From NCBI RefSeq assembly GCF_022605725.1, contig NC_065554.1, positions 5,041,100 to 5,105,099 of the forward strand: 64,000 nucleotides of DNA. The letters are read 5' to 3'. Source of the stretch: Anthonomus grandis grandis. Lineage: Eukaryota; Arthropoda; Insecta; Coleoptera; Curculionidae. The notes below the pieces were generated by a model, which was not told where the DNA came from, made no database searches, and was given only the letters and a program-made list of their open reading frames with translations. Below are positions 10,851 to 22,392 of the stretch, one piece after another (position 1 is the stretch's first letter; each line of letters starts with the position of its first letter). A program made the position numbers and the translations under genes.

Positions 10851-12949
10851 TTAATTGGTAAAGTTTTCCATAAGTAACAATTAATATTTGTTTAATTTTT
10901 GCAAAGTTGCCAAATAAGATAGCACGACTAAGCCGATATGGAATGCAGCTACAAAAAATAATCTGTGTTATCGTTTTTAAAAATCATAACACAAGCGCTG
11001 GTAAATTGTTTAAAATCGTCAGCTATAAAATTTTTAAACACGGACATTGACATTGACATTTTGAACAACTGCTGTAATGATATCATGTACAAAAGGCAAA
11101 AACTAAATGCAATAAATTCTTTTTAGGCAATTCATCATCTTTCTAAGCTTTAACGCGTCTAAGGGCCGTAGTGCCACTTTTCCGTACATGAGTCCCTATA
11201 CTGAAATATGTTGCACTGAATAACCCCTAGAAGTTTGATCCTATAGTTCTGAAATACCCTGTATATATACAGGTTATTTCAGTTAAATATCTTAATTAAA
11301 ATATCTTGTTAAAAAACCACAAGTATTCGAAGCATTTTTCGTTTTAATAAATAAAATCATAATTTAAATAGGTCAATGAAAATAACCCTAAGCTGTCTAC
11401 TACAAAAATTTAATTAATCTTATTATTAGACTGGTACCTACTGATGATAGAACATTTAATTTGCACCCTAATTATAACATTAACATGCCTAAAAATGGAA
11501 ATCGTTTATTTGGTTAATTACTAACGCATCACTTCGTTAAGCGCTCATTAATTTCCATTTGGAATTTGATTCCGCAAACGAACTGATTAAATCTAGAAAG
11601 GGCTCGATTTAGTAGCGTGCATGAAACCGCAATGATTTTTAGGAAGCCCGCCTTTTGTGTAATTTAATTATTTTGTTTACCTTAAAGCAGAAATAATTTA
11701 TATTAGTTTTAGTTTAGTAATTATTACGTGAATTTTAATTACTTGCGTGCTTTACAAAATAAAAATATATTCAATAAAAATTAAGCAATAATTTTGCATA
11801 ACTTAATTGGGTAAGTTTCCCAGATTATATTTTTAAATTAGGAACTAATAAGGAATCTGCCTAATTCTCTAAGTGGTTACAGTCACATTTTTTATTATTA
11901 ATGAAGTCTGGCGTGCATTACCAATACTTTACTTGAAAGACAAACGAGGCAACACTTGATATAATAAGTATTTATTGTCGGTAATTGGTTTACGGTAAGA
12001 ATTATTTCAAAAGTCCTTCTTAAAAGCACTCCTTTTGCTAACTAGTACTTTCAAACGTTTTTCTCTGTAAATTTAGTGCTTTAAAAAAACCAATTTTATA
12101 ATCGTCTTTTCTCGTATTTTAGGTTTCCACATTATACGTTCTTTGATAAGCCTTTTGCGGAATCCATTACTGGCGCTTATTTCCTTATAATGGTTTCAAC
12201 TTTGGTTAAGCCTTGAGAAAACGAGCTCTTAAAATTCCGAGGTAGAAGAGAGAGAGTGAGGCAAATAAAAGGTATACCGACGTTTAATTTCCAAGATGGG
12301 ATATATGGGAGAAAAATCTACTCGAATAGGCTCGCAGTGGAGTACTGTTTCAAACGACCGTCGCCCTTTTAATCTTAGTGTTTTGTTAAGCTTTATGAAG
12401 CAATAAAATCAAAGGTTTTTGCCTTTGATAAAACTTCTAGAGGATAGATTAACTGGAAATATGTTTATAATTAAAAAAGTATTAACGCACCTGTTGAATA
12501 ATATAACTTGCAATGTCCTAGTGATGTACATAAATTGTGAACGACTTGTCATTCAATATTTAAAATTTCACACTATTTTAGTTAAAATCTATATAACTAA
12601 AAATATGTCAAACTACTCTTAGATAATTAAGTGGAATTGCGTAACAAAATTTAAAATATGCATTTAAAGAAAATTTTGGAAATACTAAATAGGATTTCAT
12701 CAAGGGCTCTGATTTTCAAAGTAAACAAATTATTGCATTGTTAAATACATGGTCTCCCAGAAATAGTAATAAATAATTCAACAGCAGATTTCTTTTAAGA
12801 AATAAATGAGGTGAAGTAAAATTTTCTCAGTCCAAAAGTCAAAGAAAACCAAATACAGTATGATAAAATTAACGTAATTTTTTTGACCACAAATTTAGCA
12901 TTTATTTTTCTTTTTTAACAAAATTTAGATAATGTTGTTTTTAATATGT
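10851..12949. other. Non-coding DNA
   Basis: No protein-family signal. About 11250-11275 contains the palindrome CCTGTATATATACAGG, which could be a remnant transposon end. About 11510-11660 and 12120-12400 have more balanced composition and may be unique host DNA, but nothing supports a gene. Confidence 0.5.
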
Positions 12950-14880
12950 TTATAGTTCTGGATCATATAACACCTAACAAGCATATTGTTCTGGCCGGTG
13001 ACTTAAATATCAATTTTCTGAAATGGAATAACCCAAACACACGTAAGCTCCTTCATAGCTTTAATCTTGACCAGACTATGTTTGAGCCCAAAAGAGGTGA
13101 TAACTGCCTTGACAATTAATTTATTGAACATAAGTTGGATCTAGCCAATACAGGGGTCTGGGGCATGGATTTTTTAGATCACGAAGCACAGAGTGGTAAA
13201 TTAGCAATGGGAGGGACATGTGAAGATCTTTGTACGAATAGAGTTCTCTGCCGATCTATAACCCAAAGAGGTATGTTTAAATTTTATAATGTTATATCAA
13301 AGTATAACTGAAGCTTCGTGAGTGTAGAGGCTATAGGTGTGAGGAAAACATTTTATATATTTATATGAACGCTTAAGATTGCGTGAAAAAAATGTTTTCC
13401 GGAGAAAGAATATGTGAGAATAGGCAAGCAAGACAGATAGACTGGTTTACAGAGGAGCTGAGGACTATGCGGGATCAACTAATTTTTGGATGAACTTAGT
13501 CGCCAGTACCGCGTTGAAGATATAAATCAAACTAATAATCCCAATTTAAAATGGCACTCCATAGAGTCAAGGTCAAAGCACACGATAGTGTCATTAGTTC
13601 CCCTAGTAACCAAGCACGAGCCTTGTGGGATATTATAAATACCCAGAGAGGCCTAAAAAGCCAAACACCTTAACATAACATCTCACCTGCTACATTTAAT
13701 CAATACTTTACTAACATTATCACTGATCTGATTAAGCACACTCCACCTATTGATAAAAATCCTCTAGATATGATTGGTACCAAGTTCTGCGAAAATGGAT
13801 TTCAATTTTGTCAAGTTATATTTAATAAAACACGAAACAAATAAAATAAAAAAATAATATAGCTGTGATGTACACGGGCTGGTAACATTAGATAAAACCA
13901 TTAAGAATATCATTATTATTCCTCTCACTAAATTAATTAACTAATGTATCAATGAATGAATGTGCCTTTCCTTCAGTTTTAAAACGGGCAGCAATAGTTT
14001 CAGTCTACAGAAAGGAAGATGCCGAGCAACCTGGAAATTATAGACCCATAGCATTACTATCATTGTCATACTGTTGAATTTGAAAAATGTATGGCTTTTC
14101 AGCTAACTCACTTCTTTGAATGCAATAGAATTTTTTCTCTAAATCAGTTTGGTTTCAGACAGAATAAGAGTACTGCGATGAGAATTTCGGATCTTGTGAC
14201 TGGAATCCTGGAGTCACTCAATGGACTGCTGCTTGAGTCTGAGCTATTTTGCGACCTGAGCAAGGCTTTCGACTGTATTGACCATGACATCCTTCTGCGA
14301 TATACAACTTTTGCCCAGTTAGCATTGAGTATATTGCATCATACCTATCTGATCGTAGGCAAGCTGTTGAGGTAGAGGAAGGTGTCCTCGGCAGAGAGTG
14401 TTCCTAATATCGGTGTTCTCCAAGGATCAATATTGGGATCCATTCAATTTCTTATTAACATAAACGATCTACCAGATTCAAGATCGTCTGAGTGATATGC
14501 ACTTTTTGCGGATGATACTACTATCTCTTACAAGGCTGATACTCTCGCCATGTCCCTGGAGTGTTCCAAGGCTGCTGTTAAGGGCTGAAGAATGGCTTAG
14601 TTCTAACCAACTGTTGCTTAATCGTGACAAAACAAATCGAATTGTATTTTCCTTACGGGAGATTGGCAATGTGAATGAGCTTGCAAAGGCTGTGAAATAT
14701 CTGGAGGTTCAATTTGACCCAAATTAATAATGGGGACTGCACATTGATGGGCTATGCTAAAAATTAGCGCAAAACGTATTTGTAGTTGACCTTTCATTTT
14801 TGTATTTTTCCTTTTTTTTGTCTGACATATATAAACATTTGTAATGGATTGAAATGAATAAACTAAATTGAATTGAACAT
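12950..14880 (+). mobile_element. LINE retrotransposon fragment (endonuclease + RT), decayed
   Basis: An APE-type endonuclease piece reads HIVLAGDLNINFL and later FNLDQTMFEPKRGDNCLDN (about 12960-13130). After a broken linker, RT motifs follow: NYRPIALLSL (about 14035), LNQFGFRQNKSTAM (14140), FCDLSKAFDCIDHDILL (14250-14300) and LFADDT near 14500. After WGLHIDGLC (about 14735) the sequence jumps to a 3' tail with AATTGAATTGAA, so the C-terminal third is deleted. Multiple frameshifts and stops. A Jockey/CR1-type assignment is inferred from motif style. Confidence 0.75.
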
Positions 14881-15742
14881 ATGGCAAATCTTAAAATTAA
14901 CCTTTAAAAAAATTATATCATAGAGGGCGCCACCAGCAACACTTCGAACAGCAACACTTGGCATAATTTAATTTTTTATTTAAAATATGCATTGTGCGAA
15001 CAGTTGTGCTTAAAAAAGTTTAACTTCAAAAATCTCGCTACGATTTACACATTTCGAGGTATTTGCATTTACAGTAATATATACAGTTTTACACGTAGCT
15101 AAAAATAATAATCATTTATTTAGGGGTATACATTTTATTTAAAATTCTATTATGAACATTTGCAATTATCATTTTTATGTCGACGAAAATAATCATTATA
15201 AAAGGTCAATTAATATCAGCAATAATGTTTGGACATAAAATATTAGTGACTGCCTACCCAAGCAACACATCATATATTATTATCTTTAAATATAGTTATT
15301 CAACGATTTTTTTAATAAAATTTTGGTTTTAGTATATTTATAAACCGTATATGGTCAAAGTATATTTATTAAACTGTAGAATATACGTATGTCATAAGAA
15401 ATTCTCTTTAAAAAAGAACAAATTTTTCGCATTTAAAAAAATTACACGGGATTTAGATATGTAGTTTTTAAACTCGATTACTAATCGAGTTTATCTTAAA
15501 TATTTATGTATAAATTTATATCAAATTTAAATAAATAGTGTAATTAAATTAAAATTTTCTGCATATAAATTGTTCTTCATCAACACAACCCTTACCCCCC
15601 TACCCACCCCAAACATTTGCCCAGTAAGAACTTCTTTTGAAAAATGACCGTTTTTCCTTCACAATATCTAATGTAATAGCACTGTTTTGGTATTAAATAT
15701 TTATTAATATAGATATATATATCTAATTATATTCTCCTCAGA
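14881..15742. other. Non-coding DNA with a perfect hairpin and repeat copy 1
   Basis: No coding signal. A perfect 11-bp inverted repeat with a one-base spacer (AAACTCGATTA/TAATCGAGTTT) lies at about 15471-15493. The first copy of a three-copy 57-bp repeat is at 15331-15387. A C-rich tract lies at 15588-15612. Confidence 0.55.
15331..15387 (+). repeat. 57-bp palindromic repeat, copy 1 of 3
   Basis: Core GTATATTTAT-AA-CGTATATGGTCAA followed by GTATATTTATTAAACTGTAG and AATATAC. The second half can fold (GGTATATT with AATATACC). Two further copies in the same orientation are at 17635 and 18385. No protein or known element end was recognised in it. Confidence 0.7.
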
Positions 15743-17348
15743 CCCCAGGTATCATATATGATACCTGAGGATTTAATATTTTTTCGGCGCGCTGAAGCAA
15801 TTAGCCGCCAGTTCCCGATGGTATCATAAATAATACATAGCCAAATATGCGCAAACATTTTCATTTCGCCGACGCACGCTGTAGTGGTGAGGTTAGGTTA
15901 GTGTATTGTTTACATTTGCAAGTGCACGTTGCATCATTATGCCTTTTGACCAAAACAAGAGTAAGTAATATTGTTTTTGCTTTTTTATTGTTATATATTG
16001 ACGGCAGGTAGCACATAGAACATGTGTAAAATAAAATTTTCTCTTAGTAATCTAATCGTGCCGCAAATGGTAGACTTAGTAAAGGTATTACCAGTGATAT
16101 CTTGGGTCTCTAAGACTACAAAAATAAATCAATTACTAGGAATTTGTGTGTTAAATATAAAATCATATTTTGGGTTTTTTTAATTATTTGCCTTGTTAAA
16201 CATCATTATTTCGTCACTCGTCTATGAAATAATTTTTAGGGGCCTTAATCAGCTTCGAGCTAGAAGAATTAGTTCTTAATCTAGACCTAGACTAATCAGA
16301 TATCGGCGATTTATCGTCAGAGAGTGGGGATAAAGTAGATGTGGACTTTTATCTCTATGACGAAAAAGGATCATCTGTTGAATCATCGCTATTTAAAACA
16401 CCAGAAAAACTAGACGTAGGTGGCATAATGGTACTGAAGCTGATCGAAACTTTGCCGATAGGAGTATCAGTGTATATTGACCGTTATTTTACTTTAATAT
16501 ATTTGATTGATGTTCTTTTGCCAAGACAAATAACTTTGGCTGGTACAATAATGGATTCTAGAATTCTCAAAAACGCAATTCCGCAAACTGATAATCAATT
16601 AAAAAAATTGGGTCGTGGATCACATGACTCACTCAAGAGAGGAGATGCAAAAATGATTCTGACTAAATGGTTTGATTCGAAACCAGTGCATTTTGCTTCC
16701 TCCTGCTCTGATATTGAACCCCTGAGTAGTTGTAAAAGGTGGTCAAAGACCAAAATAAATACATTAGAATTTATCAACCCGCAATAGTTGCCGATTACAA
16801 TGAGAATATGGGAGGCGTCGATTTATTAGATAGGGTCATTGGAAAGTATGCAATGCGTGGACGTACCAAAAAGTGGACAGTACGTACAATTTATCATTTT
16901 TTGGATTTTGCCGTAGCTGCGTCTTGGCTGGAATACCGACAAAATGCTATTGCAGAAGGCTTGCGGAGAAAAGAAATCTTAGATTACCTTGACTTCAAAT
17001 TATCAATTGCCAAAACTCAGTCGTTTACACTGATATTCCTCAAGCAGATTGCGAGCAAAGTGATTCTGATGAAGAGCAGGTAACGCCCCGAAAACAAAGG
17101 AAAATTCAGCCTATTCCAGATAGAAGAGAGAGGAAGCAGGGAAACATCTCATCTCATCTACCAAAAATCCAGATCAAAATGTCGATATCCGAAATGTGGT
17201 AAATTGACATTTGCTAAGTGTGCCTCATGTGACGTATATCTTTGCTGCTCCGTTAAGCGAAACTGTTTTGCTCTTTTTTACCATCAAAGTTTTTTTTTAA
17301 AACTTTTTTTGTATTTATTTAAACCCAAGGTATGAAATATGATACCTT
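15743..17348 (+). mobile_element. Internally deleted piggyBac-like element, copy 2
   Basis: Each end carries a near-palindrome: AGGTATCATATATGATACCT at 15747-15766 and AGGTATGAAATATGATACCT at 17328-17347. In inverted orientation the match extends through GAGGATTTAA and TTGGGTTTAA respectively, so each forms a terminal repeat of about 30 bp. A TTAA lies at the inner edge of each (near 15773 and 17319), but I see no clean flanking TTAA duplication. Inside is a piggyBac transposase lacking its middle. Confidence 0.7.
15939..17285 (+). pseudogene. piggyBac transposase with internal deletion and 5' intron
   Basis: The first exon is only 22 bp (15939-15960, MPFDQNK). It is followed by GTAAGT and a 279-bp intron ending TTTTTAG at 16239. 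Exon 2 reads ALISFELEELVLNLDLD and a stop, then DIGDLSSESGDK, typical acidic N-terminal sequence. The frame then jumps into the second half of the protein: FYLYDEKGSS, VSVYIDRYFT (second catalytic Asp), KWFDSKPVHFASS (16341-16787) and, in the next frame, MGGVDLLDRVIGKYAMRGR (16739-17083). The Cys-rich end reads CRYPKCGKLTFAKC and VYLCCSVKRNCF. Roughly 250 residues, including the first catalytic Asp, are missing. Confidence 0.8.
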
Positions 17349-17634
17349 ACTTTTTACAGTAAAAAACAAAAAAAAATAATTTTTTTGATATTTTGTTGTT
17401 TTTTAACACAACATTAAGATTTTCGAGTAAAATGTGAAAAAAAACCTTATTTTATTTCTTGAAAGCAAGGCGTACAGCTATAAAAATTGCATAAGTTGCG
17501 CTTTTTTTTTATCTTAAATAAGTGAACTTTTAATTTTTTTAAGATAATTCATTTGAAAAAATTTAGGTTTTTTTTTGGTTCTAGACAACTTCTGATTATT
17601 TGGGTTCAAAAACAGTTTTAAAATTAAAACTATT
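17349..17634. other. T-rich non-coding spacer
   Basis: Long T and A runs with no coding or structural signal. It leads into repeat copy 2. Confidence 0.5.
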
Positions 17635-17691
17635 AGTATATTTATCAACCGTATATGGTCAAGGTATATTTATTAAACTGTAGAATATACC
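17635..17691 (+). repeat. 57-bp palindromic repeat, copy 2 of 3
   Basis: Nearly identical to copy 3 (18385-18441), with about four differences. It lies 2304 bp after copy 1 and 750 bp before copy 3. Copies 2 and 3 flank the R1-type endonuclease fragment. Confidence 0.75.
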
Positions 17692-17719
17692 TATATCTTA
17701 TACGAGTCGTTATAACGTT

Positions 17720-18357
17720 CACAGGAAAACTGTCTCGAAGAACATAGCGTATGCTCTGGCTTTAGAATACAGATGTCATCTATGCTGCTTACAAGAATCA
17801 AAGAAAAGAAAAGCAGAAACAAATAATCAAACATACATATTTGAACAAAGTGAAAAAAATTCTGCTATAATATCCTGTTCCAAAAATATTCCTGTCTACA
17901 AATTTGAGAAAAACTAACTATGCATAGAACTAGGCCTTGTCTGTGTGTATTCAGTATATAAGAAGTGCAAAAGACCTATATACGGAATATACCTACGATC
18001 GTAACGAGGGATTTCAATTCCAAAACCCAATTTGGGGCGAAAATGTCCTTGACGGCAAGGAAAACAGATTGCTCTGGTATGAGCACCATAAGTCTAGTGT
18101 TTCTAAATGACGATGAACACTTAACATTGATAAGAGAAAACGGCCAATCATTCATTAAAGTCACCCTTGTTTCGGAAGATATTCTTCGATGGGAAGCCAT
18201 TGGCTGGCAAGTCCTACATGGAGACAAAACTCTAAGCGATCACCAGTTTATATTAGTAAAAATTCTTCTAAAAAACATGAGATCCTTTGAAAAACCACGA
18301 TATATAATACGGATAAACCTACCAGACTACGAAAAAATATACCTGATTTTTTAAAGA
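17720..18357 (+). pseudogene. R1-type LINE endonuclease fragment
   Basis: The open part (17965-18354) reads PTIVTRDFNSKTQFG (normally GDFN, the endonuclease active-site block), then FLNDDEHLTLIRENGQSFIK and VTLVSEDILRWEAIGWQV, then TLSDHQFI. This is the C-terminal half of an APE endonuclease as found in R1-clade LINEs. The N-terminal half (17720-17960) is frame-broken. No RT follows, so it is a stand-alone fragment between two repeat copies. Confidence 0.75.
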
Positions 18358-18384
18358 AGGCTAAAGGCTAATATGAAAACTATT

Positions 18385-18441
18385 GGTATATTTATCAATC
18401 GTATATGGTCAAGGTATATTTATTAAATTATAGAATATACC
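18385..18441 (+). repeat. 57-bp palindromic repeat, copy 3 of 3
   Basis: Third direct copy, closing the R1-type fragment. Same internal folding potential as copies 1 and 2. Downstream similarity to copy 2 extends a few bases further (CTATATCT-ATACGA). Confidence 0.75.
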
Positions 18442-19115
18442 TATATCTGATACGACTCTGTTTACACAAAGAAGAAAATAAGGAATTTCCATAACTATAT
18501 ATAGTCTTTACACTCGATCACTACACCTCAAATAATTTTGTAATAAAATGACCCTGATGTCACATAAAATATATTTCACTGTGTAGGATACAATATACTT
18601 TTCATACACGTATATATCTTTTAGTGTAATAATAGAATATCATATACAAAAAAATATAGTAAAAAATATAGAAAATATAGGAAATGTATTGCCATATATA
18701 AAACAGTAATTTTATCAAATAAGGTATACAATTAAAAAACTCACGAATACAAATTTGCTCAAAACTAAACAAGGATTAAAAAAATTAAATTTATTTTAGA
18801 AAAATGCATTGGTGTACTTTTTTTTATTGAATAATATTTACGATAAATCCCTCATGGACGCCACTGGTAACAATTAATTTTTTTCTTTGTACGTCGAAAA
18901 ATGCTCCTTGATGCATAAAACACATTTGCAAATTAAAAATCTATATTGGTCGTAAAGTTTTTTTATATAAAAAATCTCATTTTATTAAACGCCTTTTATA
19001 AACGTATTTAAATATTATACAATACACCATACTTAAACGTTCAACTTTTATGAAATAATATTTGTATATTATTAATGTAACAAACCTACTTGTCAAACGT
19101 GAATAAAACATAAAC
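18442..19115. other. Non-coding DNA
   Basis: A/T-rich with no coding signal. It ends at the left ATAT of the next transposon. Confidence 0.5.
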
Positions 19116-22100
19116 ATATCGCTCAACGGTGTCAATAATGGCACATCTCAAGAATTGCCAAAATCGGACTAAAGACTATAATAAAACTTAAAATTAATAT
19201 TCTTTATTTTCTCAAGACCAGCATAAAATTAGTATTTTAGTTTTCCGCAACAGTGGCACAATATTAGTATTCCATAAACCTTGCTAGGGAATCTGTCGCT
19301 GTTAGCGGGCAATAGTGACGCCAGTATAGAGCAAACATTTTTTGTGTTTTTTTTTTTTAAATTAAACAAGGAAATAATTCTGTTGGTTTTGTATTTTGTT
19401 TTGTCTCTGCTAAAACAATAGTGTTTAATATAAGCAATTTGGAAGGCACCCGAGGCAAGAAAATGAAATTTTAGGTTGGAGAAAGTTAGTGACAATGGAG
19501 GCGATTCTCAATGGAAAGTGTGTAATGCATGTTAAGCTGTCAATTCCGATATTGACTATGAGATTTATGACTTTGAAACTTCAGGTAATAATGTTCATAT
19601 TGTTAAGTCTATTTTTTTATTTATCACTTATGTATGTAAGCTTTCTGTAGTCTAATGGATACATTAGGGGTAACGTAACTAGTAAGATGTATTTTACTAA
19701 ACTCTAGATTTTGTATTTTGCAGATAATAACACCTTAGAGCAGCCCTCGGAGCAGCCGATGATCATAGATTACTTCGAAAGTGAACAGATAGCACAAAAG
19801 ATTGAAGTATCGTCATCAACAGAAAAGATTCTGTGTGAAGAACCGGAGCCGGAAATGTCTAATACAGTTTTCACAGACCTTACTAACTTAAATTCTGAAG
19901 GTTTAGGTTTTTTACCCGATGGCGATGGTAAGCCAACTAAAAATGAAAATTTTACATTTTTACAAAGACGTAAAAACCTATTGTATTTTTTTCAGAACAC
20001 CTGCAGAATAGGGAAGTATTAGAGATCCTCTCACAGTCCAGTTATACTTCTGATCCAAAAGAATCATCGGACTGCTCACTTAAGGATCCGGATTATAGGG
20101 ATGATTCTTCCTCTACGTCTTCTAGCTCATCGTCATCAGAAGAATTATTATCTTCTGGCTCATCAGAAGAAGATGTTAATGATCCAGTTCAAGCCGTTGC
20201 CGAAGTAGAAATAGAAAAGACCAGAAAAAGGAAAGCGAAACCAACTGAATGGAAAAAAGCGTTTGCTAAGCGGTTAAGAAATAGCGGTCAGTCCTATAAA
20301 ACTCTTGGTAAAGGAATAGAGGAGCCAAGGAGGCAAATAAAGCCAGCTTGTAATGACACATGCTCCCACAAATGCAGCAGCAAGTTTAAGGAGGAAGAAA
20401 GAATGACAATACTTAATGCCTATTGGGAAATAAAAGATATCGTTAAACAGCGCATATATATATTAACCCTTATACAAGAGATTAATCCTAAATATAGGTA
20501 TACCCATGATGGTAATGGCAGGACGACCAACCACGCATTTTATTTTCTTAAAGACGATACTAAAATAAGAGTATGCAAGCAGTTTTTTATAGCTACTCTG
20601 GGCATTACTAGCCGCTGCATACGTACGGTAAAGACTAAAATACTAATAATAAAGAAATAAATAATAAAGAACGGTACTTTAGGAGACGATAATAGAGGGA
20701 AACATGCTAGTCATAAAGGGGTTTCTGCAGAAATTAAAAATAGTGTGCGCTTCCATATTTCTTCTATACCCACTATAGAAAGCCACTATACTTGAGCCTA
20801 TTCTGAAAAGGTTTACATTGAAGGGAGCAAAACCATAGCTCAACTTTATCGGGATTACAAATTAGATTGTGAAGGCAAGAGAAAACCCTTTGCTAATCTT
20901 ACTATGTATAGGCATATTTTCAATTACGAATTTAATATTGCCTTTTTTTTTCCTAAAAAGGATCAATGTCAGACATGCGTTTCCTACCAAAACTCCAGTG
21001 AGGATGAGAAAAAAGCCTTAGAAGTAGATTATACTCGTCACATTGATGAAAAAAATTAAATAGAGAGGAGAAAACCAAGGACAAAGGCAAAATTTCTTCA
21101 TTATTTCGAGTGGCTTGTTATGATTTACAGGCTTCCCTTCCAACACCAAACGGACAAGTATCATCGTTTTATTATAGATCGAAACTATCTACGTATAATT
21201 TTACGGTATGTGATATAACAAAAAAAGGACAAGGATCCGTTAATTGTTATATGTGGCATGAGGCCGAGGGAAAAAGAGGGGCAGTTGAGATAGGCACATA
21301 TTTACTACAGTACCTCAAAGAAAAAGCTGAGATGGCTAAAAGCAATCAACTGGAAATTACCTGGTACTCCGATAACTGTGCAGGGCAACAAAAAAATAAA
21401 TTTATTATTGCTGCTTTTCTTTATGCTGGGGCCAATTACAACATAAAATCTATTACTCAAAAATATCTAGTAACTGGACACACCCAAAATGAAGGTGATA
21501 ATGTTCACTCGGTAATAGAAAAACATATAACACTAAAATCTGGCCCCATTTGTACACCATCACAGTATGTAGGCTTAGTACAAACAGCTAAAAAGACAGG
21601 AACCCCATTTAAAGTGTTTGAGTTAGCACATTCAGACTTTTTGGATTTAAAAAATCTGACAGAGCAAACCTGTTCTACTTTTAATAAAAATACTTTGGGA
21701 GAGAACTTTAAAATTGCTGATGTTTCAGAACTTAGAGTAGAGAAAGAAAATTTAGACTGCTTTTATTATAAAATCTCTTTTAAGGTTGATGAATTCAAAG
21801 TTGTCAAAAACACCAATGAAAAACGAACAAGAAAATCAAGGTTTGACAAACTGTGAATTTAAACAAGCTTACACTTTAGCTATTCCAATCGCCAAAAAAA
21901 AATACGATGATCTCATGTTTTTATTACGAAGAAATGCAATAAATAAGAGTCATAGTCACTTTTATGAAGGGTTAACATTCGAATAAAAATGCCTAGGTAT
22001 AATAGGGAGAGAATAAAAAGTTTATTTTGTATATTTTTATAAATAAAGCCTAGGTATGCTTTGCTTATCGTCCTGTTTTATTTATTTTATCCAAATAGCC

Positions 22101-22392
22101 TATTATTCATGTATATGCCGCAATATTATTGTTTCAGTTGAAAATTTGCAAACTTTAATTTCGTCAACAGTGGCACATCTTATAAAGGACGCCTTTAAAA
22201 ATAAAAACAACAAATACCATTATTTTCTTTCAATTTATGATTGAAAAACTTAACAAGGAATTACTGTTATACTTTAAATTTCTTTGGGTATCACACAAAT
22301 AAATACCTAATTAAAATCAATGAAATTTAAGTCATTTTACTCAAATATTTTACTTTTTGAGTTGTGCCACTATAGTTGCCAATGAGCGATAT
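19116..22392 (+). mobile_element. DNA transposon of an uncharacterised family (SDNCAGQ type)
   Basis: The ends are inverted repeats beginning CGCTCA. Left 19120-19151 and the reverse complement of 22357-22388 match at about 24 of 32 positions, including TGGCACA and CTCAA. Both are flanked by ATAT (19116-19119 and 22389-22392), giving a 3269-bp element with a 4-bp target duplication. The motif AGTGGCACA recurs inside each end (19252 and 22169) and may be a transposase-binding repeat. It carries one multi-exon gene. A 4-bp duplication would suit a Sola-like superfamily, but I cannot confirm that assignment from sequence alone. Confidence 0.72.
19491..21986 (+). pseudogene. Cys-rich putative transposase of an uncharacterised insect family
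   Basis: Exon 1 (from about 19491, start unclear) ends at the splice TTCAG|GTAATA (about 19584). Exon 2 (19724-19930) is acidic. A 67-bp intron leads to exon 3 (from about 19999). Exon 3 holds a Ser/Glu tract, a basic stretch (KTRKRKAKPTEWKKAFAKRL), a Cys motif CNDTCSHKCSSKF, HAFYFLKDDTKIRVCKQFF and FFPKKDQCQTC. From 21110: ACYDLQASLP, WYSDNCAGQQKNKFI and TGHTQNEGDNVHSVIE. The three acidic sites (YDLQ, SDNC, HSVIE) could be a DDE triad; that is inference. Lesions: stops near 20658 and 20793, a frame change near 21060, and another near 21850 that moves the C-terminus (KKKYDDLMFLLRR...FYEGL) into a new frame ending at 21986. I recall similar uncharacterised insect proteins. Confidence 0.7.
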
